From JAJDXO01 sp965207535 (GTDB lineage Bacteria; Pseudomonadota; Alphaproteobacteria; Rhodospirillales; UBA2165), in NCBI GenBank assembly GCA_965207535.1, contig CBDBMR010000014.1, positions 310,001-374,000 on the forward strand: a stretch of DNA of 64,000 nucleotides, read 5' to 3'. How positions within the stretch are numbered: the stretch's first letter is position 1; each line of letters begins with the position of its first letter. Shown one piece after another: positions 8,942 through 18,249 of this stretch. Below the pieces are notes generated by a model. It was not told the origin of the DNA. It worked only from the letters and a program-made list of their open reading frames with translations, and ran no database searches. The position numbers were made by a program, and so were the translations under genes.

Positions 8942-9934
8942 CTACTTCTGAAGCGCATTATAGGCGGCGATGAACTTCTTGCCACGGTCTCCCGCCTTGG
9001 CCAGCCACTCGTCGACCATCTGGCTGCCGATTTTCTCAAGCTGAGCCAGGAACGCCGCGTTAGGCGGCTCGACCGTCATGCCGTTCTTCGCCAGATTGGC
9101 GGTGAGGCCCGCCTGAACGTTGGCGCTCATGATCCAGCCGCGGGCTTCCGCCTTGGCGGCCGCGCGGGTCACGGCGCGCTTGGTGGCGGCATCGAGCCCG
9201 TCGAAGGCGCGGGCGTTCATGATGACCATGTTCTTGTTGTTCATGGCGTTGACGTCGTAGTAGTGCGACGTGAAATCCCAGGCCTTGGTATAGTTGCCGG
9301 TCGCCGCCGAGGTGATCATCGCGCTGACGACGCCGGTGGCGAATGCCTGAGGCACCTCGGCGGACTGAACCGTGGTCGGCACGGCGCCCATCAGTTCGGC
9401 GAAGCGGGCGGTCAATGCGTTGTAGGCCCGGAACTTCACGCCCTTGTAGTCGCTGGTCGAATTGATCGGCTTCTTGGCGTACAGGCCCTGGCCCGGCCAC
9501 GGCACCGCGAACAGCGCCGTGAGGCCCTGGGATTTCAGCTTGGCTTCGATATGCGGCAGGGTCAGTTCATACACTTCCCAGGCCGTCGGCTGTCCCTTGG
9601 ACAGAAACGGGATGCCGTCGACCTCGAAGAACGGGTCTTCCTTGCCGTAGGCCGAGAGCAGGATCTCCCCCAGCTGGACCTGGCCCGTCTGCACGCCGCG
9701 CTTGATCTCCGGCATCTTGAGAAGCGACGCGCCGGTATGGAGGGTGATGTTCAGCTTGCCCCCCGAATCGCGGGCGACTTCCTTGGCGAAGCGGGCGATA
9801 TTCTGGGTGTGGAAGTTGTTGTCCTTGTAGGCGGTCGCCATGTTCCATTTGGTCTGGGCGTCCGCGGCGGCCGCGCCGAGGGCGACCACGGCGGCGGCGG
9901 AAATGGCCGCGGAAATAGAGAGAATTTTCTTCAC
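8942..9934 (-). CDS. dctP: TRAP transporter substrate-binding protein DctP
   Basis: About 330 residues: a signal peptide (KKILSISAAISAAAVVALG, cleavage near AAADAQ), then the DctP fold. Family features include the GGKLNITLHTGASL region and FRAYNALTARFAELMGAVPT, which contains the conserved substrate-contacting arginine segment. The GTG at 9934 is chosen because GGGAGG sits 5 bases upstream and the signal peptide starts there; the open frame extends further, to 10102. It captures the solute in the periplasm and hands it to DctQM. First gene of its operon. Confidence 0.93.
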   Translation of the reverse strand: MKKILSISAAISAAAVVALGAAAADAQTKWNMATAYKDNNFHTQNIARFAKEVARDSGGKLNITLHTGASLLKMPEIKRGVQTGQVQLGEILLSAYGKEDPFFEVDGIPFLSKGQPTAWEVYELTLPHIEAKLKSQGLTALFAVPWPGQGLYAKKPINSTSDYKGVKFRAYNALTARFAELMGAVPTTVQSAEVPQAFATGVVSAMITSAATGNYTKAWDFTSHYYDVNAMNNKNMVIMNARAFDGLDAATKRAVTRAAAKAEARGWIMSANVQAGLTANLAKNGMTVEPPNAAFLAQLEKIGSQMVDEWLAKAGDRGKKFIAAYNALQK

Positions 9935-10340
9935 TTGAGCCTCCCGGGTGAAGGATTGACGTTCGCAAACCGGGAAACCGCCTCCGTCGCGGTTGCGGGA
10001 TTCCCCGGCTTGATGGGCGCGAATTTTGCGATTCATGTTTTGCAATTCGGGCCTGCTATGGAGTCCGAAGTATCCGAGCCTGCCCTTCGGGAGACATGAC
10101 ATAATTCGCCATTAATCGGACGATTATCGACATCGAATTGGCGCCCGCAACGGGCGCGAGCCATGCACCGAGCGCATAGCGGCAAGTTGTTGAAAAAACA
10201 TAATTTATAAATATTTTCCGAGTTGGCATTTTTCGCCGGTATAGTCATTCATGGACATTAATAGACATTTATTGTCACCCGTTTGGCAGGTAACGCACCG
10301 AATAGGTCGTACAAAACTGCATAGCGCGCCCTTTATACGC

Positions 10341-10367
10341 AAAACGCCGCCCCGGTGACGGGGCGGC
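10341..10367 (-). terminator. Rho-independent terminator-like hairpin, minus strand
   Basis: GCCGCCCC at 10346-10353 pairs perfectly with GGGGCGGC at 10360-10367 around a 6-base loop. On the minus strand the stem is followed by GTTTTGCG. It lies about 200 bases beyond the GIY-YIG gene stop and would end transcription of the cassette. Confidence 0.65.
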
Positions 10368-10445
10368 AGATGCCTATACATTTAGCTCGGGCGCGGTAGT
10401 CCGCAAGTCGTCATGCCCGTGCTTGACACGGGCATCCACGAACTT

Positions 10446-10536
10446 CCCCCTCTCCCCCTTCTTCAGGGGGAGAGGGTTGCGGAGGCTTGGCGGGCGGCAG
10501 CCCGGCTTAGCCGTAGCTGGGTGAGGGGGATTGGGG
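10446..10536. repeat. Dispersed palindromic repeat (12-bp G/C stem), left flank of the cassette
   Basis: CCCTCTCCCCCT (10448-10459) pairs with AGGGGGAGAGGG (10465-10476), loop TCTTC. This is followed by CCGTAGCTGGGTGAGGGGG. The same stem occurs at 18268-18296 with a different loop and, as an 11-bp stem, at 23828-23851. The CCGTAGCTGGGTGAGGGGG part recurs in reverse orientation near 23740, with one inserted base. Confidence 0.8.
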
Positions 10537-10564
10537 GCGGCCAGGAAGGCGCCCGCAACGCGGA

Positions 10565-11773
10565 TCAGAGCCTTGTCAGCTTGGCGCTTGAAGGATCGTA
10601 TTCGTAGTCGGTGATCGACCCGTCCTTTATCTTCTCCACCGCCTCGTCGATGGCGAACAGGGGTACGAGGAACCATTCTCTTGGAACGACCGGATTGCCG
10701 AAACGATCCTTGATTTCGATCTCCAGGCGGGCGGAGTCGAAGAATTTGTGGATGAGATTTTCGAGCTTTGTCCGGTTGATGTTGAACAGCTCGTAAGTGG
10801 CGACAACCTCCACGTCCGCCAGCAGGAAGGTCGCATCGTGGGCGGCATTGGCAATTCGCTTCTCGACGCTGCCGCCGGTGACGCCGATCTTATGGAGTAC
10901 CTCCCGATGTTCCTTCACCGCCGGGTGGTCCGACTTGCTTCTCAGGACATAGATTGTGCCGCTGGCGGCATCGTCTTCCTCGACGTTTTCGGAGAATAAT
11001 GGCCCGGCGCTTGGATCGGAGATGATCCGGCTGGTCTCATCCTTGTATAGAGCTCTCTGCATCGAGCGGAGCAGCAGGTTGCTCTCGGTGCCGTTGGAAT
11101 AGATGACACGCATTCGGGCGTCCATTTGTCCGTTGGGCGCGGCGAACGGCTCCCCGACCTCGGCAACGTACGCCGTTTGCCCGCCGAGGATGAAATACTG
11201 TCCCTTCTTGATATCGGTTTTCAGGAAGCCGGCATCCTTCCTGAACTGATTGGTTTCGCGGGCACCGGTGTCCAGATCGTTCTGAACGGCCTCGAAGAGG
11301 GGCTTGAACTTCTCGAAGTCCTCGCAAATTGTCCGGTTTGCAATTTCTTCGGCTGCTCGCTTTTCGGCGCGCGATTTTACGTGGCGCAGCTCGGTCACGT
11401 CCCCTTCCACCGGAGCGGAAACCCCTAGCTGGTCCAGGAGTTCCACATCGCTCAGACTGACCGGGGCTTCCTCCTGTTCGTCAATTGCGCCGCTTAGCAG
11501 CCCCTGATGATCGAAGTCCATCAACAAGTCCGTGCATTCCGCTTGCCGGCGGATTTGGTCCAGCCGCGCCGCATAGATGCGCTCGAAGATATCCTTGTCC
11601 TCGCCATGCAGAGGCGTCCGGCCATGCTCCTCCACAAACCGCTGAATTTCCTCGAACCCGGCGATGATCCTCTCCTCCTTCGGGGTTCGGGCCGGGGTCT
11701 TCTTGGCCTCGGCCTCGACACCAAGCTCGGCGAGGAGCGCGGCATCCTCTTCCGTGAACCTGGCTTTAGCCAT
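10565..11773 (-). CDS. GIY-YIG nuclease-family protein (T5orf172/MUG113-like), last gene of cassette
   Basis: 402 residues from ATG 11773, which overlaps the helicase stop by 8 bases; the longer frame lies inside the helicase gene. Residues about 270-370 hold a GIY-YIG-like nuclease domain: GTIYVLRS, then KIGVTGGSVEKRIANA with the conserved arginine, then ATYEL and a lysine/glutamate helix before HKFFDSARLEIE. The first 120 residues are acidic and helical and include FVEEHGRTP...IFERIYAARLDQI, resembling the C-terminus of the adjacent helicase. It is the likely DNA-cutting part of the system. Family placement is by motif only. Confidence 0.75.
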   Translation of the reverse strand: MAKARFTEEDAALLAELGVEAEAKKTPARTPKEERIIAGFEEIQRFVEEHGRTPLHGEDKDIFERIYAARLDQIRRQAECTDLLMDFDHQGLLSGAIDEQEEAPVSLSDVELLDQLGVSAPVEGDVTELRHVKSRAEKRAAEEIANRTICEDFEKFKPLFEAVQNDLDTGARETNQFRKDAGFLKTDIKKGQYFILGGQTAYVAEVGEPFAAPNGQMDARMRVIYSNGTESNLLLRSMQRALYKDETSRIISDPSAGPLFSENVEEDDAASGTIYVLRSKSDHPAVKEHREVLHKIGVTGGSVEKRIANAAHDATFLLADVEVVATYELFNINRTKLENLIHKFFDSARLEIEIKDRFGNPVVPREWFLVPLFAIDEAVEKIKDGSITDYEYDPSSAKLTRL

Positions 11774-13817
11774 ATTCGGCCTCGGTCTGCATACGTGCGA
11801 GGAAGGTGACGCCCTCGGCCATTCGCTTCTCCCATGCGTCCTGGGATGTGATTGACGGCAGCCGGCCGCGCTCCTGCTTGAACTTAAGCGCCCGCGCCGC
11901 AAGTTCACGGGCCTCGTCGGGCGTCAGGTTGATCCGCTTGGAGGCGATGACGGCCGCCACCTGTTTCAGACTTTCCTCATTCATCGCCTTGGCGAGAATG
12001 GCGTAGGCCTCGCCGAAGGGATTGATATTGTCGATCAAATCCATGTCCAGATCGCGCACATCCATCGCGAACTTGCGGACGCCGTCGATCAATGCGGTAT
12101 TGCCGACAGCACCCCCATCGTCCTCGGAATTGACGATTTCCTTTGCCTTCTGCGTGAGATTCAACGCCGCGACGGCGTGTTGCCGTATCGCTTCCTGATC
12201 CACATCGCTCAGCGACGGGAATTTGTCTTTGACGATCTTACCCATTCGCACTTGAGTCAGCTCTTCCGGCACCATCTCCTCGTCGAACATGCCGCGCTCA
12301 AGCGCCGTCTTGTCCTGCACGAAGGCGGCGACGACCTCGGTCAGATCCTCCTGGCAAATGCGTTTGGCCTCGTCGCTCTCCGGCTCCGAAAGTCCCTTGA
12401 TCTCGATCTGGAACTGCCCGGTCTCTTCATTGAAGCCGATATTCTCGGTATTGGGATCGTAACCATCCTCCCCGTAGTCATAACCCTCGATCGGCCCGCT
12501 ATCCTTGTTCTTTGGCGTGAAGTTGAACTTGGGCGCCAGCACCTGTTCCATCAGCAGGCTCGCCGCAATCGCCTTCAAGGTGTCGTTCACCGCGTCGGTT
12601 ACAGCCTCTTCCGAGGCGTCCGGCTCCGCGATCAGGTTGGTAAAGCGAGCATGGGTCTTGCCCGGCGCATCCCGGGTCGCCCGGCCGATGATTTGAATGA
12701 TCTCCGTGAGGCTCGCGCGATAACCGATAGTCAACGCATGCTCGCACCAAATCCAGTCGAAGCCCTCCTTCGCCATGCCGAGGGCGATGATGATGTCCAC
12801 ATGGTCCCGATTGTCTTTTTCTCCGGGCCGTTTGAGGGACGCGGAGACCTTGTCCCGCTTCGATGGAACGTCATCGACAAGATTCGCTATTCGGAGGGTC
12901 CGGCCGTCCGCGGTCTCCACGAGATCAAAACCGGTATCGTCATCGATCCCCTTCCAGTCACCGAGCTCCTCGCTGATGTTCTCGACTTCCCTGTGCTTGT
13001 CCTTGGTGCTCTCCCGCGATTGGACGTGGGGGATATGGATGATGGTTTTTTCCGCGGGATCGAGAACCTCCAGAATGCTTTCGGCATATGACCCAGCGTA
13101 AAAGTAATACCCGATGTTCAGGGTCTTGAGATATTCATAGCCGTTGAGTTGCTCGTAATAGGTATAGGTCACGGTATCGAACCGGGCTTCGTCATCCGGT
13201 GCGAGGACGGCTTCTGCGTCCCCCCTGAAATACGACCCGGTCATCGCGACGATATGGACCTTATCGCGGGCGATAAACTGCCCAAGATGCGTGCCGAGCT
13301 TGTTGTCCGGATTGGCGCTCACGTGGTGAAACTCGTCGACGGCGACCAACCGGTTGTCAAACGCCTCGACGCCGAACCGGTCCACGGCAAACCGGAACGT
13401 CGAATGGGTACAGACCAGGGTCTTGTCGTCGCTCTCCAGGAATGCCTTGACCGAATTGACCTTGCCGCCCTCCTCGCCGGGCGCGTTGCACAGGTTCCAC
13501 TTGGGCTCCACCGTCCAGTCGGCCCAAAAACCGAAGTCGCTCAGAGGCTCATCGTTGAAGCTGGCCCCAATCGCCCGTTCCGGCACGACGATAACGGCCT
13601 GCTCGACACCCTGATTGTTGAGCTTGTCCAGCGCGATAAACATCAATGCGCGGCTCTTGCCCGACGCCGGCGGCGATTTGATCAACAGGTACTGCTCGCC
13701 GCGCTTCTCATAGGCGCGCTCCTGCATAACGCGCATGCCCAACTCGTTGGACGATTTGGAACTGCCGTTTTGGGCGTAGTTGACTGTGATTGATGGGACT
13801 GAATGGTCAGTGATCAC
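11766..13817 (-). CDS. DEAD/DEAH-box (SF2) helicase-family ATPase
   Basis: 683 residues. Walker A is SPPASGKSRA (ASGKS at 51-55), motif II is DEFHH at 161-165, motif III-like AMTGS at about 191-195, and motif VI is IGRATRD at 377-383. The last 45 residues (FKQERGRLP...DAWEKRMAEGVTFLARM) resemble helicase-associated modules. The start is a GTG at 13817 overlapping the upstream stop by 4 bases (GTGA), and the stop overlaps the nuclease gene. It probably translocates on DNA and delivers or activates the GIY-YIG nuclease, as in type I/III restriction or DISARM-like systems (inference). Confidence 0.85.
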   Translation of the reverse strand: MITDHSVPSITVNYAQNGSSKSSNELGMRVMQERAYEKRGEQYLLIKSPPASGKSRALMFIALDKLNNQGVEQAVIVVPERAIGASFNDEPLSDFGFWADWTVEPKWNLCNAPGEEGGKVNSVKAFLESDDKTLVCTHSTFRFAVDRFGVEAFDNRLVAVDEFHHVSANPDNKLGTHLGQFIARDKVHIVAMTGSYFRGDAEAVLAPDDEARFDTVTYTYYEQLNGYEYLKTLNIGYYFYAGSYAESILEVLDPAEKTIIHIPHVQSRESTKDKHREVENISEELGDWKGIDDDTGFDLVETADGRTLRIANLVDDVPSKRDKVSASLKRPGEKDNRDHVDIIIALGMAKEGFDWIWCEHALTIGYRASLTEIIQIIGRATRDAPGKTHARFTNLIAEPDASEEAVTDAVNDTLKAIAASLLMEQVLAPKFNFTPKNKDSGPIEGYDYGEDGYDPNTENIGFNEETGQFQIEIKGLSEPESDEAKRICQEDLTEVVAAFVQDKTALERGMFDEEMVPEELTQVRMGKIVKDKFPSLSDVDQEAIRQHAVAALNLTQKAKEIVNSEDDGGAVGNTALIDGVRKFAMDVRDLDMDLIDNINPFGEAYAILAKAMNEESLKQVAAVIASKRINLTPDEARELAARALKFKQERGRLPSITSQDAWEKRMAEGVTFLARMQTEAEYG

Positions 13818-14512
13818 TGTTTCGTATCCACCTGATCGGGGAAAAGCCTTCGTTGAATTATCTCCTCCAGTTCCGCCATCAGAGGCACAACGTCCTCCGT
13901 GTAGACGTCCAGAGCCTCTCTCAGCAAATCGCGGCCACCAGATTCATCGGCAAGCTCGAGATCAACTTGTCGTGCCGCCCACGATTTGCGGAGCAGCCCC
14001 CTAATCTCCTCAAACTTATTACGAATCTCCGGGCTCAAAAATATTCTGTTCTGCTCGAAATAAGTCTGAAACTCGAAATAGCTCTCCTCCGCTTTCCGAA
14101 GACCCCTATGATCCAAAATCCTGCTGAATAGTGACAGGCGCATAGTCGAAGACTTCAATGCACGCTTTTCTTCGTCGGTCAGGTCGACCCCCTCTAGCCA
14201 GTTCTCGAAATCGTCGTCCGACATTCGATCCAAATCGGGCATGGTTCTAAACAGCATCAGAGCGGCATCTAAACTTGCTCTTGAGTCACACAACCGCGCC
14301 CAAATTTCGGGAAATACTTCGTACTCCTTGTCCTGCAAACGCAATCTCTTGGCGGCGTGGATTGAAATCTCCGCTTTTGCGGTCTCAAGGTCCTTGTCCA
14401 ACCGGAGCTTGATCCAGTTTTGGCCCCAAAATCGAAACAACCCAAATGCGATCGCCGCACCCCCGCCGCCAGCAATAACCACCTGTCCAACCCAATCAGG
14501 TAGATCCATCAC
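13814..14512 (-). CDS. Membrane-anchored coiled-coil protein of the cassette, unknown function
   Basis: 232 residues, no family recognised. One N-terminal membrane helix (VVIAGGGGAAIAFGLFRFW, about residues 10-30) is followed by charged helices: LRLDKDLETAKAEISIHAAKRLRLQ looks like a coiled coil, and the rest is acidic and helical. The cytoplasmic part contains no catalytic motif I can name. GTG start at 14512 overlaps the methyltransferase stop (GTGA), and its own stop overlaps the helicase start. This tight coupling makes it part of the system, perhaps anchoring it at the membrane. Confidence 0.7.
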   Translation of the reverse strand: MMDLPDWVGQVVIAGGGGAAIAFGLFRFWGQNWIKLRLDKDLETAKAEISIHAAKRLRLQDKEYEVFPEIWARLCDSRASLDAALMLFRTMPDLDRMSDDDFENWLEGVDLTDEEKRALKSSTMRLSLFSRILDHRGLRKAEESYFEFQTYFEQNRIFLSPEIRNKFEEIRGLLRKSWAARQVDLELADESGGRDLLREALDVYTEDVVPLMAELEEIIQRRLFPDQVDTKQ

Positions 14513-15278
14513 GATACCTGCATATCGGCAATGGCTGATTTGTTCTCGGTACCCTTCGCCATCATCTTCGTGTAGAGCTCGAACAACTTCTCCAGACGTT
14601 CGGTGTCGTTCTTGAACCGGCGTCCGATATAGATGCGCTCCAAGACCTCATCATTCTGGTCATGCGCCCGACGCAAATCCTCAGGCATTTTTTCAGGGTC
14701 ATAGAGGTCGGCAATCGTCGCCGGAAAATGGGCCTCGCGCGCCAACAGGATTTCCTCGGCGCAATGCGAAAGGTCATCCTTATTCTTTTGGGTCAACCGG
14801 GGAATCGGTAGAGTATTCCAACCAAGTGTGTTCGTATAAGAAAAGTCGGTTCTCATTCTAGCACATACAGTTGCAACCCATGATAGATTAATCCGAGAAC
14901 AAATAATTGAAAGCGGCCAAGCCTCGGTTGCAGAAACGGTGAATGCTTTGTTTGAAACAACCGTTCCAGCAGGCAAAATATCCGCAGGCAAATACGGTCG
15001 ATTCTCGGAGCTAATTACCGGGACACAAATGACCGGAGAGCAGGGAATTGATTTTCGCTCGTCAAATCGATAAGGCCAGCTAGCCGCCTTTACCGTCGCG
15101 GCTTTCTTACTAGAACTTCGAAAGTCTCGCACTCGCTGAACACGCTCTGCAATTGCGGGCTCCGATAATGCATCTTCAACTTTGTCATCATCGATCCATA
15201 TACAGTAACGATGGTAGCCCGCGATTAACTCACGTGACCCCACAAAGGTTCTAATAAATTCCTCCTTGGCACGTTCAC
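14509..15278 (-). pseudogene. MmeI-like DNA methyltransferase, 3' fragment (split by IS)
   Basis: C-terminal 255 codons of the methyltransferase begun at 18140. It covers the target-recognition and C-terminal region: RYCIWIDDD, a VRDFR...KAASWPYRF stretch, the SSENRPYLPADIL segment and SYTNTLGWNTLPIP, which parallel MmeI landmarks such as RWCLWLDGA, SSENRQFIP and SASLVYNTFPW. The insertion lies just upstream, at 15281-16123. Deleting the element and one TA restores the frame across S-L-S-E-R-A-K exactly. An ATG inside the IS end (15294) could still start translation of this fragment. Confidence 0.85.
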
Positions 15279-15280
15279 TA

Positions 15281-16123
15281 GGTCCTGTTGACATTTATCG
15301 CATCCAAATGAGCGCCCCGACGAGGCACAGCATGGCCATGTAGGCGGTGACGGTCTTTTCGTAGCGTGTGGCGATGCGGCGGAAGTGCTTGATCTTGTTG
15401 ATGAAACATTCGACGACGTGCCTTTCCTTGTAGAGTTCGGGGTCGTACGGCACGGCTTGTGCCCGCGACGGGTTGGAGGGGATCACCGCCACCATCCCGG
15501 CGCTGTCGAGGCGGGCGCGGAAGCGGTTCGCGTCGTAGGCGGTGTCGGCGATCAGGGTCTCGCCCGGCAGCCCGGCGATCAGCCCCTCGGCCTGGGTGAC
15601 GTCGCCCACCTGGCCGCCGGTGAGGATGAACCGCAAGGGATTGCCCAGGCCATCGACGGCGATGTGGATTTTGCTCGTCAGGCCGCCGCGCGAGCGGCCG
15701 ATGGCCTGAGCCTGAGCCCCCCTTTTGCGCCGGCGGCATGTTGATGCGCCCGCACGATGGTCGAATCCACGATCAGGTATTCGAAGTCGGGATCCTCCGC
15801 CAAGGCATTGAAAAGACTCTCCCAAACCCCCGCCTTGGCCCACCGCGAAAAGCGCACGTAGACGCTGTTCCAGTTGCCGAAGGCGTCCGGCAGATCGCGC
15901 CACGGCGAACCCGCCCGGGCGATCCACAGCACGGCGTCCACAAACAGGCGGTTGTCCCGACCCGTGGAGCCGCGATCCGCCTCTTTGCCCGGAACCAAAC
16001 CCTTGATCCGGTCCCATTGCATATCCGTCAGTTCCCGTCGAAGCATGACACGCTCCCGCCAGTTGAAACGGTCTTGCTTGAATCACGCCAACCATGAATA
16101 GTCCGTTAATTGTCAACAGGACC
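15281..16123 (-). mobile_element. IS5-family insertion sequence (IS427-like), 843 bp
   Basis: Terminal inverted repeats start GGTCCTGTTGACA at both ends (18 of 20 positions match). The flanking TA at 15279-15280 and 16124-16125 is the target duplication. It encodes a two-frame DDE transposase joined by an A4G6 slippery run. It interrupts the methyltransferase gene. The perfect duplication and intact genes suggest a recent and possibly active insertion. Confidence 0.9.
15295..16046 (-). CDS. IS5-family transposase, OrfA/OrfB with -1 frameshift
   Basis: OrfA (ATG 16046, ends 15678) begins MLRRELTDMQWDRIKGLVPG and carries the first DDE aspartate in DSTIVRAH. The second aspartate (LIADTAYDA) and the glutamate (ERHVVECFINKIKHFRR) are in the -1 frame, which runs on to the stop at 15295. 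The two frames overlap at CAAAAGGGGGGC near 15720, a suitable site for programmed -1 slippage, giving a fusion of about 250 residues. It catalyses cut-and-paste movement of the element. Confidence 0.85.
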
Positions 16124-18140
16124 TAAGGCTTAGGCTGCTAAGTTCATGACACTCCAGAATTAGATTGCCCCCATCGGTCGGCGAATTACCTCTCACCATC
16201 TCCGGCAAGTCTGACAGACTGCGTGATGATGGTTGTACGATCACATTTGGGCCAGCGATCAAGTACGCATTTATATTATCCGTCTCTTTGACGACGACCT
16301 CCCCAACTTCTGTCAGTGAATACAGACGTCTTAACCTGCTGGCGTGGTTTGAAAGGCCAACGATGACCACCGTGACCCCTGCGTTGTGACTCGCCAGATT
16401 TGCCCACTTAAAGGAAGTGTGTGCGAATGAAATTTCGTGGCCCGTCCCGAAAATTGCTGACCACAAAATGGGAACTTGCTGCCCTTGGTTTATAGAATTG
16501 GTAGCAACGAAAGTAGTCGCAGCTGTTGTGTGGGTGCCAAAGTCAGCGGCTTTCATGAACCACCCGGCAACATAATCGAGCGACTTCCACCCTTTCACCC
16601 GACCATCAAAAATTGCTGCTAGCTCGGATTTCTGTTCATCCGACTGCCACTTGCTCCCAAGATACGGCGGGTTCCCGCAGATGTACGTTTCGCCGCCTTC
16701 ATTCTCGAAATCGATCTGAGCCTGATCGAGTGGCGTATGAAATAGGTCGTCGGCAGCGAGCCTTACGGCTTTTCCAGTGGATGGACAGATACTCAGCCAA
16801 TCCAGCCTCAATGCATTCCCACAGGTGATCCAATTCATGGCATTCAGCGGCAAGAATTCCGCCAGCGCTTCTTGCTGGCCGCGATAGAGCACGTCGCATT
16901 GATACTCGGCGATGATCAGCGCGAGACGAGCAATTTCGGCAGGGAAGTCGCGCAACTCGATCCCGCGGAAATTGGTGAGTCGGATGTCCGTGCGCCTACC
17001 CGGCTCGCCACGGCGCTCATTGATAACGGCCTCGATGGCGCGCATTTCCCTGTAGGCAATGACGAGAAAATTTCCGGAGCCGCAGGCCGGGTCGAACACC
17101 CTGATCTTGGACATCCGATTGCGAAGATTGAGGAGTTTCCGGCTGTTGTCTCCGGCCTCCTCCAGTTGCTCGCGCAGGCCGTCGAGGAAGAGCGGGTTCA
17201 GGACCTTCAGGATATTCGGGACGCTTGTGTAGTGCATCCCCAACTCACCCCGCTCCTCGTCCTCCGCAACCGCCTGGATCATGGACCCGAAAATATCAGG
17301 GTTGATCTGCTTCCAATCCAAGCTACCGATATGCAGCAGATATGATCGCGCTATGCGGCTAAAAGTTGGAACGTCGAGGCTTCCGGAAAACAGGCCCCCG
17401 TTTACATAGGGGAACACATCGGCCCAGCGGGGTGTGTCCTCCTTAGCCCGGTCTTCGAGCTTGGTGTTCATCGCCCGGAACAGCTCGCCGATAATTTCAT
17501 GGGTGTTGCCGGAGCCGCTTTCACTCATCTGCGAAACGGTCGACGTGAACAGATCGTCGCCGTTGAAGATGTCGGTGTCTTCGGCGAAGAAGCAGAAGAT
17601 GAGGCGCGCCATGAAGTGGTTCATGTCAGGACGGCGTTCTTCCGTCCCCCACTCCGGGTTGTCCTTGAGGAGCTGCACATACAGACGATTCAGCCGCCCA
17701 GTCGCCTTGATGTCGACAGCGCTCTCCCGAATCTCCCTGACGGTCGTGATGCCGGCGAGCGGCAGGAAAAAACCGAAATGATCCGGGAAATCCGCATATT
17801 CGCAGGCAACGGTCTCGCCGGAGGTCAGGTCCTCGGCCTCGAATTGCTCGCCATCGGTCGCCAGTACGAATTTGGCCTTGCCCTTGGCGGTGGCCGCGCT
17901 GTCGCGAAGCGTTGCCAACGTGGTAGACACCTGCCCGGAGCCGCAAACAACCAAATGAATGTTGTTTCGCTGAAGCACCCCGCCCTCGACATCGGAAGAG
18001 TTGGTGGAACCGCTCTTGAGGCGCCTGATCGTCGTCGCCTTGTTACCGAAGGCCGCGAGGAACGCGAACGGGAATTCCCCGGCGTCGAACTCTTCTTCGG
18101 CGAGTTCCGATATCGCTTCTTCGATTTCAACGGCGTTCAT
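16124..18140 (-). pseudogene. MmeI-like N6-adenine DNA methyltransferase, 5' fragment (split by IS)
   Basis: The first 672 codons of a gene whose rebuilt length is 928 residues, close to MmeI (919). Motif I is FDPACGSGNFL (Asp350) and motif IV is NPPY at 490-493, both diagnostic of amino-methyltransferases acting on adenine. RLIFCFFAEDTDIF, FPYVNGGLF and the GMHYTSVPNILK segment match the MmeI helical linker. The EXK nuclease signature of MmeI (IEMKSRG) is absent: residues 50-95 have VLQRNNIHLVVCGSG instead. So this protein modifies or recognises DNA but probably does not cut. It ends prematurely at a TGA inside the IS (16113). Confidence 0.87.
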
Positions 18141-18249
18141 GTTTGGCCGGCGTTTGGTGAACCAATTCCCTCACTCATCAGTCTAGTTGATTCGGCCTGC
18201 CGCTCAAATCAAGTAACCGCCCCGATGGGAACCGCGGGAGCGTGTGCGC

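Larger units (their letters stand above)
9935..10564. other. Intergenic region between dctP and the defence-like cassette
   Basis: About 630 bases. The part from 10100 to 10310 is AT-rich (for example AATTTATAAATATTTT near 10203) and should hold the dctP promoter, but no unambiguous -35/-10 pair stands out. It also holds a minus-strand terminator at 10346-10367 and a hairpin repeat at 10446-10536. I see no gene: the short open frames have no recognisable domain or ribosome-binding site. Confidence 0.5.

Noticed and set aside
10033..10248. A 71-codon minus-strand frame in the gap after dctP
   Set aside because: No ribosome-binding site, no domain, and it overlaps AT-rich promoter-like DNA.
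10446..10536. CRISPR-like repeat arrays near 10.4, 18.3 and 23.8 kb
   Set aside because: The repeats are isolated palindromes without regular spacers and no cas genes are present.
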